NCBI GenBank assembly: GCA_003993805.1
Contig: RSEF01000019.1
Location: 5,001,305 to 5,065,304 of the forward strand
Direction: 5' to 3'
Origin: Himantopus leucocephalus
Lineage: Eukaryota; Chordata; Aves; Charadriiformes; Recurvirostridae
DNA length: 64,000 bases
Shown: positions 11,556 through 22,959 of the stretch, in pieces
How positions within the stretch are numbered: the stretch's first letter is position 1
Layout of the letters: every line of letters begins with the position of its first letter
Notes under the pieces: model-generated
The model's input: the letters and a program-made list of their open reading frames with translations, nothing else
What the model was told of the DNA's origin: nothing
Databases searched by the model: none
Position numbers and translations under genes: made by a program

Positions 11556-11809
11556 GGAGGCAGCCGGGCAGGGGGCAGCCGGATTTGGATGCCCGGGCTG
11601 GGGCAGGGCTCGTGGCACACGCCGGGGGACAGCTCGCCGCGGCCATGCCGGAGCCATTGCATTACCAGGCGGCNGGGAGGCAGCCGGGCAGGGGGCAGCC
11701 CCACTCCCCCCCGCCCGGATTTGGATGCCCGGGCTGGGGCAGGGCTCGTGGCACATGCCGGGGGACAGCTCGCCGCGGCCATGCCGGAGCCATTGCATTA
11801 CCAGGCGGC
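11556..11809. repeat. Duplicated block across a single N (assembly seam or tandem repeat)
   Basis: The sequence at 11556-11673 recurs at 11676-11809, on the two sides of a single N at 11674. The copies are almost identical: one C/T change is visible, plus a 16-base insertion (11701-11716) in the second copy. Two readings fit: overlapping contig ends left unmerged with a token N, possibly from two alleles, or a true tandem duplication that broke the assembly. Frames across the N are not reliable. Confidence 0.9.
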
Positions 11810-12179
11810 CCACGGCTGTGCCGAGCAGCGCACATCTTGGACACGAGGCTCCAGGGAGCTCGTTCGCTAAGGGACCACATTAATTACTGGCCCCTGGCTG
11901 CTCTGGTGGTGCAAAACAGCCATAAATCCCCCCCTCCCTCCCCAAAAAAAGATTGCTCTCAGCTGGTTTGTTCTGCATCAGGTGGAGCAGAGCAGGAGAC
12001 TGGTCCTGGACTTTTCCTGTTTGAAATGACACGCTGCATCCCCAGAAATTTGGCCCCAAAGGAAGCCAAGCCAGGGGAGCGCGGTGGCAGTGCTGACGCG
12101 AAGGCAAGGCTGGCTAGAGCGACACGGGCTGAATTTCAGGCTTTAGAAAAAAACCCCTTCCCCCAGCCAAAGCTGAAAC

Positions 12180-12330
12180 ACCGGGTTTCCATTTATAATT
12201 GCAACGTACTGTGCGAATCAATGCAAATAGCCGGTCTGTTTGCAGTCGCAAAGGGAGGCTTTTGTTCCGCCCCAAGACTGGAAATTTCTGTTAAGCTTAT
12301 TTTAACATTGGAAACAACCAGATGTTGCAG
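12180..12330. promoter_or_regulatory. Candidate conserved element with POU octamer
   Basis: AT-richer island holding CATTTATAATTGC, a perfect octamer ATGCAAAT at 12221-12228, TTATTTTAACATTGG and GGAAACAACC. The octamer is the POU-family site. It lies between GC-rich stretches and has no coding support. Confidence 0.3.
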
Positions 12331-13944
12331 GAGACGGCAAACCCAGCTTGTGTGCAAGCCCCGGCCCTGGTGCCATGTATGTCCATCGCAGCTGCCCCGC
12401 AGCAGCTCCGGGTCTCTGGGCTCACCGGGAGCAGCTTGTCCTGTTCAGCGCCGGAGGTCCTGGGGTCAGTCCTGTCCTGTTTCCCAGATGGTGGCTGTCA
12501 CATGTCACCGAATTACATAGGCAGGAGCACAGGGACCGACCGGGGCTCGGCAAGGCAGAGCAAGGGCTTGGAAAGGTTTTTGTGCACTTTGTGTCACTAA
12601 AACTAGGTAGAATTCAACCTGGTCATCTCCCCTTCCTCACCCTCACCGCCCCGTACCTTCACGTGTGGGACTGCAATAATTTGTGACAGGGACAATATAA
12701 CCAGGCTGCTGCGGATGCTGTCGCCGGTGCTGGCCCCCCCAGGTGTTGCTTTTAAGGTTCAGTGGCAGCCGAGGCAGCTGCTGCCGTGTTTTATTCATGC
12801 ACCTTGTCTGGGGATGTAGGTTTCTGGCCAAAAGCAGGGGAAAATTAAAAGGAAAAAGGTGCCAAAGCGCAGACACGGCACACTTGGCTGTGGCTTTACA
12901 GGCTTCTGGGCTGTGGCCAGGGGATTTCTGGGCTGCCCTTCCCCGGGCTATAGGGTGGCAACCGAGTGGTTTCCACACCTCTCCCTGTTCCACGCTCTAC
13001 TTTGCTCCTGTACCGCATTCACTGATTTTAAAATCACTGCTGCTCCTGGTGAGCCACAGCTTGTAAACCACGGCTCCTTCTGCGTAGTCCTGCTAACCCA
13101 CGGCGACCTGAGCACACCCGCAGCACGTGGCCTCAGGCCTCCCAGGCCCCCTGCGGTGCTTTGGGCTGCAAACACAAAATTCCTATTTGGGGATTTTGCT
13201 TTCAGTTGAAAGCGTCTGCTATAAGGCAGGCGCTGGGCTGAAGCTGGGCATGGCGGGTTAGCAAGCGCAGGCACGTGCTTCATGCCCGAGGGCACGGCGT
13301 GAGGGCACGCAGGCATGCAAAGTCTGTCCTGGGGGCTGCCGAAGGTGCTCAGCTTGCGTCCGTCTGGACCACTGTTCCTTTCAGGAGGACTTTTTGATGT
13401 GGGTTGCCTCCAGGCCAAGCCGGGGCTGAGCGCAGCAGTTCAGCAGGGCTGGGGAGGGCAGTGGTGGATGATCGCCCGTCTCATGCTTAAGTCTGCTCCC
13501 CACGTTTTTGGGCTGTCACCTTCCCCTGAAGCACCCGCAAGGTGTGTAGACCTGAATTCAGTAGCAGAGGGGATCAAGCTGATGGCAGCTGAGAACATGC
13601 AACTCATTCCGCTGATGCATGACACAAGGGGAACGGAAGAGGGAAAAGGGCCATTGATGCCCTAAGTGCCTTATTGATTCAGCTGACGCAGCAGATCTAC
13701 ACAGCCCATAAAGTGTATGATTGCATTTATAGTTATGCTCTTTCTCAGCGAGAGGCAAAGCAGAGATTAATCCCGTGAATGAGGAGGAAGAGGCAGAGGG
13801 GAGCACAGGAACTCTAAATCCTGGGGAGCTAATAAAAGCAAGCAGGGAAGAAACCCTGCTCCACCACCACTGTCACCTCCATCCCATCGGCTCCCGTGGG
13901 TCCGGAGGCGCCCACAGGACTGAATCCACATCCCATTTAAACGC
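12331..13944. other. Unique GC-rich sequence, no gene recognised
   Basis: Moderately CpG-containing unique sequence. Frames of about 90-156 codons are open on both strands (for example 12,948-13,418 reverse), but none shows a known motif. I see no RNA gene or repeat. Confidence 0.4.
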
Positions 13945-14001
13945 TTCCTTCCCTTTTCCTTCCCTTCTCCCTTCCTTTCCATCCTTCTGTCCTTCCATCT
14001 A
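13945..14001. repeat. Polypyrimidine tract
   Basis: Nearly pure C/T run made of ccttcc and ttccctt words over about 57 bases on the plus strand. It is a simple low-complexity tract. Confidence 0.8.
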
Positions 14002-14623
14002 TTGATGCAGGTAGGCGTGGGCCATCCCATCCTGCTTGAGGAGGGAGTTGAGACCTGGTTCCCGCATCTTTCCCTTTCCAGGGCTCGGGGGAGCTGTGTC
14101 GGTGCGGTGGAAAAGCCCCCGATTTATTCTGCGAAGGCTGACAGCCCTCTCCTGCCCGGCCCTGCCTTTCCTCACACACCCGGGCTCAGAGACCAGCGCA
14201 GATATTAAATGCAATTCCTGGTGGGTGATTTGGGAGTGTATTTACTGATATGGTCAGGATACAACCCCCCCAAGAGCAGGACATTCCGGCTTCGCCTCCA
14301 GCTAGCCGGGCAAACGGTCGGGAAGGGCTCAGCTCTGCCGCAGCCTCCAGCCCTCATTAAAGCTCTCCCGAAGAGCCCGTTTCCAAAGCCAAATGTTCCT
14401 TGCGGGGGGGAGGGAAGGACTTAATAGGAGAGGCGGCAGGAGGAACTAAAGTGCTTTTATTGCAAAGGATGTTAATTGCTCGATGAACTCTTGTCGTACA
14501 GCGTGGCTGGGAAGCAGCTGTGTCCCGGAGGAGATGTGTTTGTCCCCACACACTGTCTGAGCTGCAGAGGAGACGTTCGGGGGGCACAAATGCACAAGGC
14601 CACTTGCCTGCACATCGAAATAC
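14002..14623. other. Unique sequence flanking the LTR
   Basis: No gene, RNA or repeat is recognised between the pyrimidine tract and the LTR target site. Confidence 0.45.
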
Positions 14624-14628
14624 TGTAG
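14624..14628. repeat. Target-site duplication, left copy
   Basis: TGTAG directly precedes the LTR start and is identical to the copy at 15276-15280. A 5-bp duplication is typical of this retroviral class. Confidence 0.85.
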
Positions 14629-15275
14629 TGTTATGGTTTGAGAAACCCATAAGAATTCATTGTCATTTAGACAATCATTCTATCACCCAATGACCCCTCC
14701 CCACCCGAGAAAGGGAATTGGGAAAAATCAAGGAAACTTGGGGGCTGAAATATAAACAGATTTAATAGAATAAGGCTAGATGATTAACATTAATAACACT
14801 AAAGAACCAATATTGATCCCGACACCAATATAAAATATACAAAGACTATACTCAGTCAACTGTATCAGTAGGAAGCTGTGCACTCCCAGCAGGGGACAGT
14901 AAACATGGGACACTGCCAGCGCTGCGGCTCCAGGAGGAAGGGAAGGGCTCAGGGGTCCGGCACTGGGGCAAGAAGTTCTCAGGATGGCAGCCATCAAGGG
15001 AGAGAGAGCACCTTGCAGCAAACTTTCTAATTTATATTGAATGTGACATTGACGGTATGAAATGGCTGTTGGCCAGCTTGGGTCAAGTGCCCGGGTCTCG
15101 CTCCTCCTCATCCCCGCACCTGGTGAGTTCGAAAACACTGAGCCCTTGAAACCTGCACGCCATAGCTGGCTAGAAAGTAAATATTTTCACAAATTCAGGT
15201 ACGTGAGTCTTCTAAAAGTGCAGTTTCCCCAAGTATTAGAAGAGAAATGAGTCCTGTGTCGCTCAAACCAGGACA
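14629..15275 (-). mobile_element. Solo endogenous-retrovirus LTR (avian ERVL-like), reverse strand
   Basis: The 647-bp element starts TGTTATGGTTT and ends AAACCAGGACA on the plus strand, so it has TG...CA termini with related inverted ends (TGTTATGGTTT versus TGTCCTGGTTT). It is flanked on both sides by the identical 5-bp word TGTAG (14624-14628 and 15276-15280), the target-site duplication. The TATA-like word caatataaa lies on the reverse strand at 15031-15039, and an ATTAAA poly(A)-type word at 14761-14766. This puts U3 at the high-coordinate end, and a reverse-strand transcript would start a little below 15,030. The terminal TGTCCTGGTTT matches the common avian ERVL-type LTR as I remember it. 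No primer-binding site, gag, pol or env sequence is present, so this is a solo LTR left by recombination between two LTRs. The open frames across it are chance. Confidence 0.85.
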
Positions 15276-15280
15276 TGTAG
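15276..15280. repeat. Target-site duplication, right copy
   Basis: TGTAG directly follows the LTR end GGACA and matches the left copy exactly. Confidence 0.85.
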
Positions 15281-16080
15281 TTACCCACGTCAGCCCTTCA
15301 TGCGAGAGCCGAGCACCGCGGGTTTGCTCGCGCTTTACCCGCACACCGTGAGGACTCAGATGGGAGGTACTCTGTGCTGGCTGAGCGGTGGCAACCCGGG
15401 CTGAGCTCCCTTTTCCCGTGCTGCAGCCCCGCAGGCGTTCTAGGAGCACAAACCAACCCTCATCAGGATAACGCAAGCAATTCTGTTAAGTTCTGAGCAA
15501 GGTGATGCCCGGCTGGATGCAGGGGAGAGAAGAAAGCTTACCGCGCACGGGGTAACAGGAGGGGGAGCCTGGGGTGGAGCACACACACTGTAAAGCTAAA
15601 TTTGGCAGGCTGTGCCCAGGCAGCACGGTGTGGGATGGAGAACCACGCCGCAGCGACTGGGCACGTGGTCAGCCCTCCCCAAAACTGCCTTCGCCTTCGC
15701 AGCCCTCGCTGGCTGCACATCAGCCCCGCAAACAGAGGCAGGGACACCTCGACCCCAGCCCCAGGAAGGTCGGCGGATGGGGAGGTTTCCCAGAATTGGT
15801 TCCCCACACGGCAAAAACCCCGTGAGCTCTTCCCATCCGTTTCTGTAAGAGCTCCTGCAGCCATTAACAGCGGGGGAGAGCGCTGTGCGGCCGTCCCCTG
15901 CACGTGCGAGAACAACACTCCTCCGACCGCTGATAGCTCAACAGCAGAGTTATAGACAGCCGCGTGCAGAAACTGTGAAGGGTGTGAAGGCAACAGAACG
16001 CAAGAATTATGTAGAAAATAAAGGTAGTTACAGTTGCTTCAAAACATTTTCGCAGCTAGGGCTCAGGGCTTTTTATCAAC
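15281..16080. other. Unique sequence downstream of the LTR
   Basis: GC-rich unique sequence with overlapping frames open on both strands (15,538-15,993 reverse, 15,602-15,955 forward). Neither has recognisable domains, so I do not annotate them. Confidence 0.4.
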
Positions 16081-16102
16081 TTTTTTTTTTTTTTTTTTTT
16101 TT
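16081..16102 (+). repeat. 22-base T homopolymer
   Basis: An uninterrupted T run followed by aattgcag. It imitates a splice acceptor (pyrimidine tract plus CAG), but no exon is evident after it. Homopolymers of this length are often miscounted in draft assemblies. Confidence 0.85.
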
Positions 16103-16455
16103 AATTGCAGGTTCTCCTTTCTGCCAAACATTTGCAGAGGGGAAAAGAAACTAAAGGAAAAAGAGAAAAACAGTTTTATCTGCCAATCTGTTGCTTGCAA
16201 AGCCATGAAAAGCACCCTGAGAGAGAAGAGCACGTATTATAAAAAAGGAAAAGGATTTCGTGCATCCTCTATGCAGAAAAGTCTTTTTAGGCCCTTTCCC
16301 TCATGAGACCTCCCATGTCCCTAACACGCTCTGAGCCATTCAAGAAGGCTGTTTCAGCCCACACCAGACTCATCCCAGCCTCTCCATATGCTCTTGAAAG
16401 CCTGGCTCAGCTTTCCTCTCTCCTGGAAGTTTATTCTGGTTTTCTGAGGCCACAG

Positions 16456-16538
16456 TCCCGTGCTCCCCACAGGCTCGGGTAAGGGCTGCTCTCCCGNTCC
16501 CGTGCTCCCCACGGGCTTGGGTAAGGGCTGCTCTCCCG
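16456..16538. repeat. 41-bp block duplicated around a single N
   Basis: The 41 bases at 16456-16496 recur at 16498-16538 with two differences (cacagg/cacggg and ctcggg/cttggg), the N at 16497 sitting exactly between. As at 11.6 kb, this looks like unmerged contig ends or a short tandem repeat that broke the assembly. Confidence 0.88.
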
Positions 16539-17020
16539 AGGAGCTCTGCTCTGATGCCACACCGTTCCCTGCCCAGCATTGCTCCCAGGGCTACTAGAAA
16601 CTGTTCTGCAAAAACTTGTTTTCAACTTAAATGCTGCCTGCCTGCTCGGCACCGGGAGCCTGGGAGCGATGCGGCTGCCTCAACAGCCGTCGCTGCAGAA
16701 GGACCTGCATCCTCCCCGTCAGTGAAATCTGCATCCCTCCCCACTCACCTCTCCTGTTCCGGCTGGTGAAGGTTGGGGATTTCTACCTTTCGCCCCGCAC
16801 TGCAGGGCTACAAATCGGACTTCTCATCCCGCCCGAGGCAGGGATGCCCATGGAGCCCCGTGACACCCGGAGAAGTGCACTTGGGACAACCATGCTACAA
16901 AAAGACTTGTGGCAAAGCTGGCAGAGGAGACAACGTTGGGATTTCTTCAGTGGAGGAGGACTGAGAAGCCCAAACACATCCTTTACTCAGTTTTACTAGG
17001 CCAGAAAGCCAGGCACGAGC

Positions 17021-17021
17021 N
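17021..17021. other. Single N in the assembly
   Basis: One unknown base within gcacgagc-N-cggcatgagc. The flanks share only a short similar word (cacgagc, catgagc), so the true gap size is unknown. Confidence 0.9.
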
Positions 17022-17515
17022 CGGCATGAGCCTAAGTATGTGGGAGTCCCCTCCCTAAGGCCACATGAGCGGAAAAGTAAAGATAAAGACATATATATGC
17101 GCTTGTCAAGCTAATCGAGGCTGGGAGAAAGGAGAGCCGTGCCAGCCTTCCACTGCTCCGCCATGCAGGGAAGGAGAATTAGAGGGGCAATGAGGAGAGA
17201 AACGGAGAGAAACATCCTCTAAAGCTTGTTTTTAAGACATCCCTTCCACCCTAGGGCTTGTTTTAACGGCCCATGCTGCACACTAGATACGTCCCCTTTT
17301 ATTTACGATGATTATTACGGGCTGCTGCAGGGTCCCCTGGGTCCCAGAGAGGCAGCGCCGGCTGCTATTAAGGCATTTTGTCTTTCTCTAAAATCACATA
17401 AAGACCTTCCCCGCGCTCCTCCCGCTGGGCAATAAAAAGCGAAAGACAATCCACGGCTGAGCTGGCTGCTCTCTAACTGGATGGGCAAAGCGCCTCGTTA
17501 GGCACAATAAAGTGC

Positions 17516-17812
17516 TCTGCTTAACCCCGGGCCATCGGCGGAGGCCAGGGCAATCAGGCCAAGGCGAAAGGAGGCGGCTGGAGGGAAGGGCTGGGAGCAG
17601 CGGCCACTGGCACACGCGAGCGGAGCAAGAGGGAGCTGAGCTCGCACCGGGCAGAGCCGGCCGCGGCAGCGTTAATGTATCTCGGGACGTATCCCCGTCC
17701 CAGAGCAAAAACCAGGCAGCGTCCGCTCGGCCGGTCCCCCGCACGAGCACCCCAGCGCCAGCCCCGGGCTTGGCTTTGCTCCCCGGGGACAGGAGTGGAG
17801 CGCACGTCTAAG
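17516..17812. promoter_or_regulatory. CpG-dense block (CpG-island-like)
   Basis: About 300 bases with CpGs throughout (for example ccatcggcgg, cacacgcgagcgg, ggccgcggcagcg, ctcggccggtc). CpG is otherwise sparse nearby. A short CTAAGC-like word marks the change to AT-rich sequence just beyond. It may be an unmethylated promoter or enhancer core. Frames run open in both directions (100 codons forward, 88 reverse) without a known motif, so I do not call a protein. No TATA box or exon-donor combination is convincing. Confidence 0.4.
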
Positions 17813-17820
17813 CCAGCCAA

Positions 17821-17965
17821 AGAGGTATTTTGGAAAATTAATCAGTCCAATTGAAAAGTGATTGATTGAGGATTGAAAGCCACAATCCAGCGAGTCCTGG
17901 AAAATGTAATAGTCTAAAACCCTATTAATTTTTCATGTTCTTTCTGTTTTGATTTTTTTTTCTTC
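17821..17965. promoter_or_regulatory. Candidate conserved element with homeodomain and PBX-like sites
   Basis: Immediately downstream of the CpG-dense block lies an AT-rich stretch with AAATTAATCAG, the PBX/HOX-like word TGATTGATTG at 17859-17868, and CCTATTAATTTTTC. CpG-rich DNA next to a TALE/homeodomain motif cluster is common at developmental regulatory elements. The call is by motif only. Confidence 0.35.
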
Positions 17966-18589
17966 CCCTTTCCCTTGTGGAGGTGGCTTCGTGCCAAGAT
18001 GTTTATGTGTAAACAGTTCAGCTCTCTCCCGCCTGACTCAGTGCAGCGGGTGCAGGAGGCTTTGGAGACGGTGAGACCCCACGGCCCCAACGCTCTCGGT
18101 GGCGTGAAGATTTCTGCCCTTCGCCTGTTCCTCCCAGAAACCCATTCGCCAAAATGCGCCGACAAGGAGAAAACGGAGGGGAAGAGCCTCATGGCGCTGA
18201 GCTCGCCTGCTCAGGCTGACCCCAAACCTGGAACCGGTATGTGTTGCGACAGATACGGTAACACACATAATCACATGCATCCTCTCCGCTCACCGAGCAG
18301 CCATGGTGCCACCGCGACTTTCAGAGCCGGACAATGGAGAGGAGCAACATGAACATCAGGCTCAGCTCTGGCACCTCCTTGAATCTGAAGGTTGTCCTCT
18401 AGTGTGGTCCATAAATCACTGCTCTGAAACGATGGGTAAATTTAGTGTCCAGAAAGTCAGCGGTATTCCGGAATGCAGCACAGCAACCGTTTTGTGCAGC
18501 AACGAAACCTAGATGCCACTCATGGAGAGAGCCCAAAGCCAGCGACATGGTGTAGCTGCTCGTTTGAGGTTCGGTCCAAAGCTACCTGT

Positions 18590-18705
18590 CAAGCATTTTG
18601 CCAGCGGACTGGCTGTGTAATTAGCAATTGATGTGAGCATAAGTTGCAAGCGGCGCTGTTAGTATGAAAATATTTCTGTTTTCAACAGATCTATTTTGAT
18701 TTTTG
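18590..18705. promoter_or_regulatory. Candidate conserved element with TAATTAG core
   Basis: Contains TAATTAG at 18618-18624, immediately followed by CAATTG (an E-box-shaped word), then ATGAAAATATTTC. Unique, non-coding and AT-rich. Confidence 0.28.
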
Positions 18706-21640
18706 GTTCCAAAGTGAAAATGTCTCTTATTTACTCAACATTTGTTGTTGGCCTGTATTTTTGGTTGGGGTGTTTTTTTGACATAGTGTCAACATTTCTC
18801 AAGCGGGAAAAAAACAACATAGTTTAGTTTAAAAAAAAAAGACCAATTTTGTGCCAGCAGCATCCATGGAAATGTTTCAAATAGGCCTCTGATGAAGTAA
18901 TCTGAACATATGCCATCAGACCCAAGATCTGACCTCTTCCAATAGCCCTTGTTGGACTGCTTCCCTGGGGAAATGAGGCTGTAAAATCACACCTTCTCTG
19001 TGTCTATTTGTCATCTTTCCACCATCAAACTTTGGCATACCTGGGCAGATTTCAAGCACAGATGGGATGAGATCGTGGAGATAATTGGGTTGTGACAAAC
19101 TTCACAAAAATCGCAGTCCAGATTCAATTATATTCGGTTTTCTAACTGAAGAAAAGGTGGTAGGTAGCAGGGCTTTGGCTCTTTCTAGACACAAAAGAAT
19201 CTCAGGTGGATGAAAATACTTAAAATTTCCCAGCTGTTGGACAACCATCAGCTGGAGTTTGCACCATTCTGGCCTGCAAGTCAACCAATGTACTCAGATG
19301 TACTGTGAGCAGGAGCAACCCTTTTCTCCTGCCTCGCCTAGAGTGCTCTGCCTGCCGCGTCCGTGGAGTCACCCTTGGGACAGCATTTCCCACAGTAGCT
19401 TGCCACAGGTGTCCTCTGCCAGGCCAGCCTCAAAAACTCAATGAAATGAGGATAAAACAAGTGATTGATCTTCATCCCAGGGCCAGAGCACAGCTCTCTG
19501 CCAGGTTTTCCATTGGATTTTTTCCTGTGGGTCCGTGGGTCTGGTTTTCACAGCGGTGCTACGTCATGCTGTGTTTTCCCTGGGAACACTCGCTGTTCCC
19601 AGCATTTTGGCCACAAGACGGATCAAACCTGGCTGTGGCCTTAGGGCCCCTGTGTGTCCATCACTATGCTGGGTCGCTCCAGCCTTTATTGGGACCGTTT
19701 ATTTATGTCCCGCTCTGCCCCAAGAGCCTTTCTGGAGTGTCTTTGCTATCTCCAGCAGCTTCTGTTAAATCCGGAAGACAAAGCGTTAGTCCTCTCCACG
19801 AGGGTTTTTTATTTTTAATAAAACTTGCTTGTGCTCTTCCCCGAGGGACTTGTTGAAGTTGTGAAAGTCAAAGATAAAATGTTCTGGCTGCTGTTTCCTG
19901 GAGAGCGATGCTGTGTTTTCTCGTGAAACTCCTTTAATGAACATCTGTAAAGGGCAGAGACGGGACCGAGGCACAATCTGTGGTCCGAGTACCTCTGAAC
20001 CCTGGCAGTGTTGGCAGCCAGATCCAAGTCCATTCTTCCCAGCTTCTCTTCCGAAATGGTTCCTAACAGGCTGAAAGAAAACTTGAAAGGGAACAACTTC
20101 AACGTGGGAGAAAAACCAAAGCCCATCTTCCTTCCCAGTCTACGCCTTCCAGCTCCCTGCAGATCTCAGGACTTTCACGGGGCCACATGAAGAGGTTCAG
20201 CCCCGTTGGAGGGACAAGCCGATGATGCAGAGGCTGTAAAGGTAATTTCTACACCAGGCAAGAGGCAAGTTCCCTGAATCAGGACCTGCCACGCCATGAA
20301 ACAATACTATTGGCAGGAGAAGCCCAGGGGCAGCTTAGGTCTTGGTTACTCATCAAGGCTAATGAGCTGATACACGTCAGGCTAACAAGGCTGCAGTCGT
20401 GCTGGTCCTGGCGCGAGCAGTTGCTCAGGGGGCTCTGCCCTGCGCTGCACCGTGCGAGAGGGAGGGAGGATGCTTGGAGACCGGGCTCCCTCACAGACCG
20501 TTTTGACAGGGAGAAAACATATTTCATCCCCATCAAATCCTTGGCAGGAAATGTCGATTTGACACCAACAGGAAAAAAAAAAAATAAAAAGGAAGCACTG
20601 TTTTCTTTCAGATGGTTTGAACTCTCAGGGTTTTCTGGCCTTGAAGTTGACTTATTTTTTTAACTCTCATTTGCTACTGGGACTAAGCAACACGCCAGTT
20701 AAATACCTTTCTACCAGCATCCATGCGTGGACACTATAGGTAGCAGGGTTGATATTGTTTGGGTGTGAAAGTCACATGCCCCAGTGCCCAGGGCAGTATG
20801 GGGACATGTCCCTGTGATGAGGGCTGGCCATGGTGTCATGGGGATACCGTGCCAAGAGGCAGAGGAGCTGCCAGCAATGCTAATCTCTGCAAGAGAGCAG
20901 GATATTTTGCACCCAGATCTTTCCCATGGGTACCCCCCATCTCATCGGCTGGTCCTTGGAGAGCCGGCCACATGCAGTGCCACCAGCAGGAAGACGGAGC
21001 CCTCAGCCAGGAAAGAGTCTCCCAATGCCCACCTCCCCCGCAAGGTCTTGGATTTGTCGGCTAACCAGGGCTGGAGGATGAAAAAAGGGAAATAGTGGTG
21101 TTCTGAAATGCCCCAGAACGTCACTACAATCTCCCCTCGTCATGCCCTGGGCAGTGGCACTTGTCGAAGGAGCCTGGTCCAGAGGAAGGGTGCACGTGCA
21201 CAGCGTCACTGCCCAGGGACAATACCCTGCCCACTGAGGGTACATCAGCAACTGGCTGACCCCAAACCACTCATTCTTGGGGAGGAGGGCTTACAATGAA
21301 AAAAACCACATTTTCTGTCAAAACCAGTACTTTACACACAGACATATGCTTAAATCCAGCTCCAGTTTTCTACTGGAGGAGAAGTTTTGATAGGAGCTTT
21401 CATCTGCCCCACTCCAAACTTCATTCAGGCTTCAGCCCTTAACTCTGACCCTACCAGGACTTTGCATTCAGCTTTGAACAAGTTCCTCCTCATTCTAGGA
21501 GCCAGTGCAAAGGGCGGGCAGAGAAATGGCTTTCTTGGCACCCAGATCTCTTTTCTGATTATTATTCTGGTCATTCGCCCTCTTTCTCTCTCAATCTTGA
21601 GGAAGGAGCAGTGATTTTGCGAGTTGGAATTTGGATGTAT
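18706..21640. other. Unique sequence, no gene recognised
   Basis: About 2.9 kb of mixed composition. A frame of 183 codons at 19,305-19,856 is open but has no motif, and its composition (Cys-, Pro- and Leu-rich) suggests chance. Short A runs occur near 18,830 and 20,573. Some of 18,900-19,300 could be old repeat, but I recognise no family. Confidence 0.35.
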
Positions 21641-21650
21641 TCCCAGCTCC

Positions 21651-21701
21651 TTTTTTTTTTTTTTTTCCCCTCCNNNNNNNTTTTTTTTTTTTTTCCCCTC
21701 C
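21651..21701. repeat. Poly-T plus cccctcc duplicated around a 7-N gap
   Basis: A T16 run followed by cccctcc (21651-21673) is repeated as T14 plus cccctcc (21681-21701), with NNNNNNN at 21674-21680 between. This is another unmerged assembly seam at a homopolymer. Confidence 0.9.
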
Positions 21702-21924
21702 TGTTAATTAAAACTAATAAATCTGCTCAACAGAGTTTGCAGAGCAGGGGGACAAGGTACAGTTATCTTGACACAGCAAGGCCATCTCGCTCGTTTCCCC
21801 GCACCTTTTATTTATTTAATTTATTCACGTATTTATTCAGTTCTTGAGCCTGTTCCAGAAATATGCTGCTGATCTGAATTTCTCGTCTCTGCTACGTGCA
21901 GGCTCTTTGCCTTTCTTTCACAAG

Positions 21925-22020
21925 GAAGCAGTCCCACAGGAGCTGCAAATAATCAACAATTATCATGGCATGCATCCCTAGACATAATTACAGACAATCC
22001 AGAGTAACCTGGAAACAAAG
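21925..22020. promoter_or_regulatory. Candidate conserved element (SOX-like plus TAATTA)
   Basis: GCAAATAATCAACAATTATCATGG at 21945-21968 contains an AACAAT SOX-type word and ATTA cores. TAATTA lies at 21985-21990, followed by CAGACAATCC. AT-rich and non-coding. Confidence 0.3.
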
Positions 22021-22959
22021 GGAGTCCATGTTATACAAGACCTACTCGGTCTTTTCCTCCTCGCGTGCCCTGTACCCTCCATCGTGTAAAGGGAGATCAA
22101 ACCCCAGGTTTTGGGGTGCAGGGGGGTTAGTGCAGCGCTCAGTCCTTTGCACTGATTTGGGGGATGCAGCAGGAAAAGTCAAAAAAGGGATCAGCTCCCC
22201 ACACTTGGGTGTTTAGTGCCATCTGAGACGTTGCACAACCCTCCCCGGCATCCCTGGCCACCCCAGAGAGGCAGGTCGTGCCTGCCAGCCCCGGGAGGGT
22301 ACAGGGTCCCGGAGGTCTCTAGGTACCTATGAACTAACCCCCATGTCCTTCTCCAGCATGGTAAATATATCCTCCTGGGGGACAGAATGGCCTTCGAATT
22401 AGGTGCCCTCTCTGAGACGGGACGGGCAGGGTTTTTTGGAGATGCTGCCCATCCCCACCTTTGCAGCAAGGTCCTCCTTGCCCATGGGGAGCGGGTGGTT
22501 CCTCCTCCCTGGCGTCGCGCTGCTGCCGGAGGGGAGAGCCAAGGAGAAGGGTGAGCCACGGGTGCTGTGGGGCCCCTGGCTGACTTTCAAAGGCAGAAGT
22601 TTGTGCAAAATGGCTTTGCTCTGAAGTCCTGTGGTCTCCTCCTCCTCGCCGGGAGGAAGGCAGCACTGGTAGCTATAGCAACCAGACCTCCTTCGCTCCA
22701 GCCGCCAAACTTCGCCCAGACGGGCTTGGGCAAAGAAATGAAGAGGGACGGGAGAATGCAAATGACCTGCAATCCCTGCAAACCCTTCCAATCAATATTA
22801 AATTAATTTTAAACCATGGGAGTTAGGCGAGACGTGTGTAAGGATAAAGGAGCGAATCCCAGGCAGCATGGACGATGGAAAAAAAGCAAAGGGAAAGGCG
22901 TGAGATAGAAAAACAAGATGATGATCTACCTCCTCTAACCTCCAAGCAGGCTCAGAAGA

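Noticed and set aside
11585..12520. Longest open frame (311 codons)
   Set aside because: It crosses the N and the duplicated block at 11.6-11.8 kb, so its length is partly an assembly product, and no domain was recognised.
16081..16130. Poly-T followed by aattgCAG as a splice acceptor
   Set aside because: It fits an acceptor formally, but the T run is a homopolymer, the following frame is Lys-rich low complexity and no donor or partner exon is evident.
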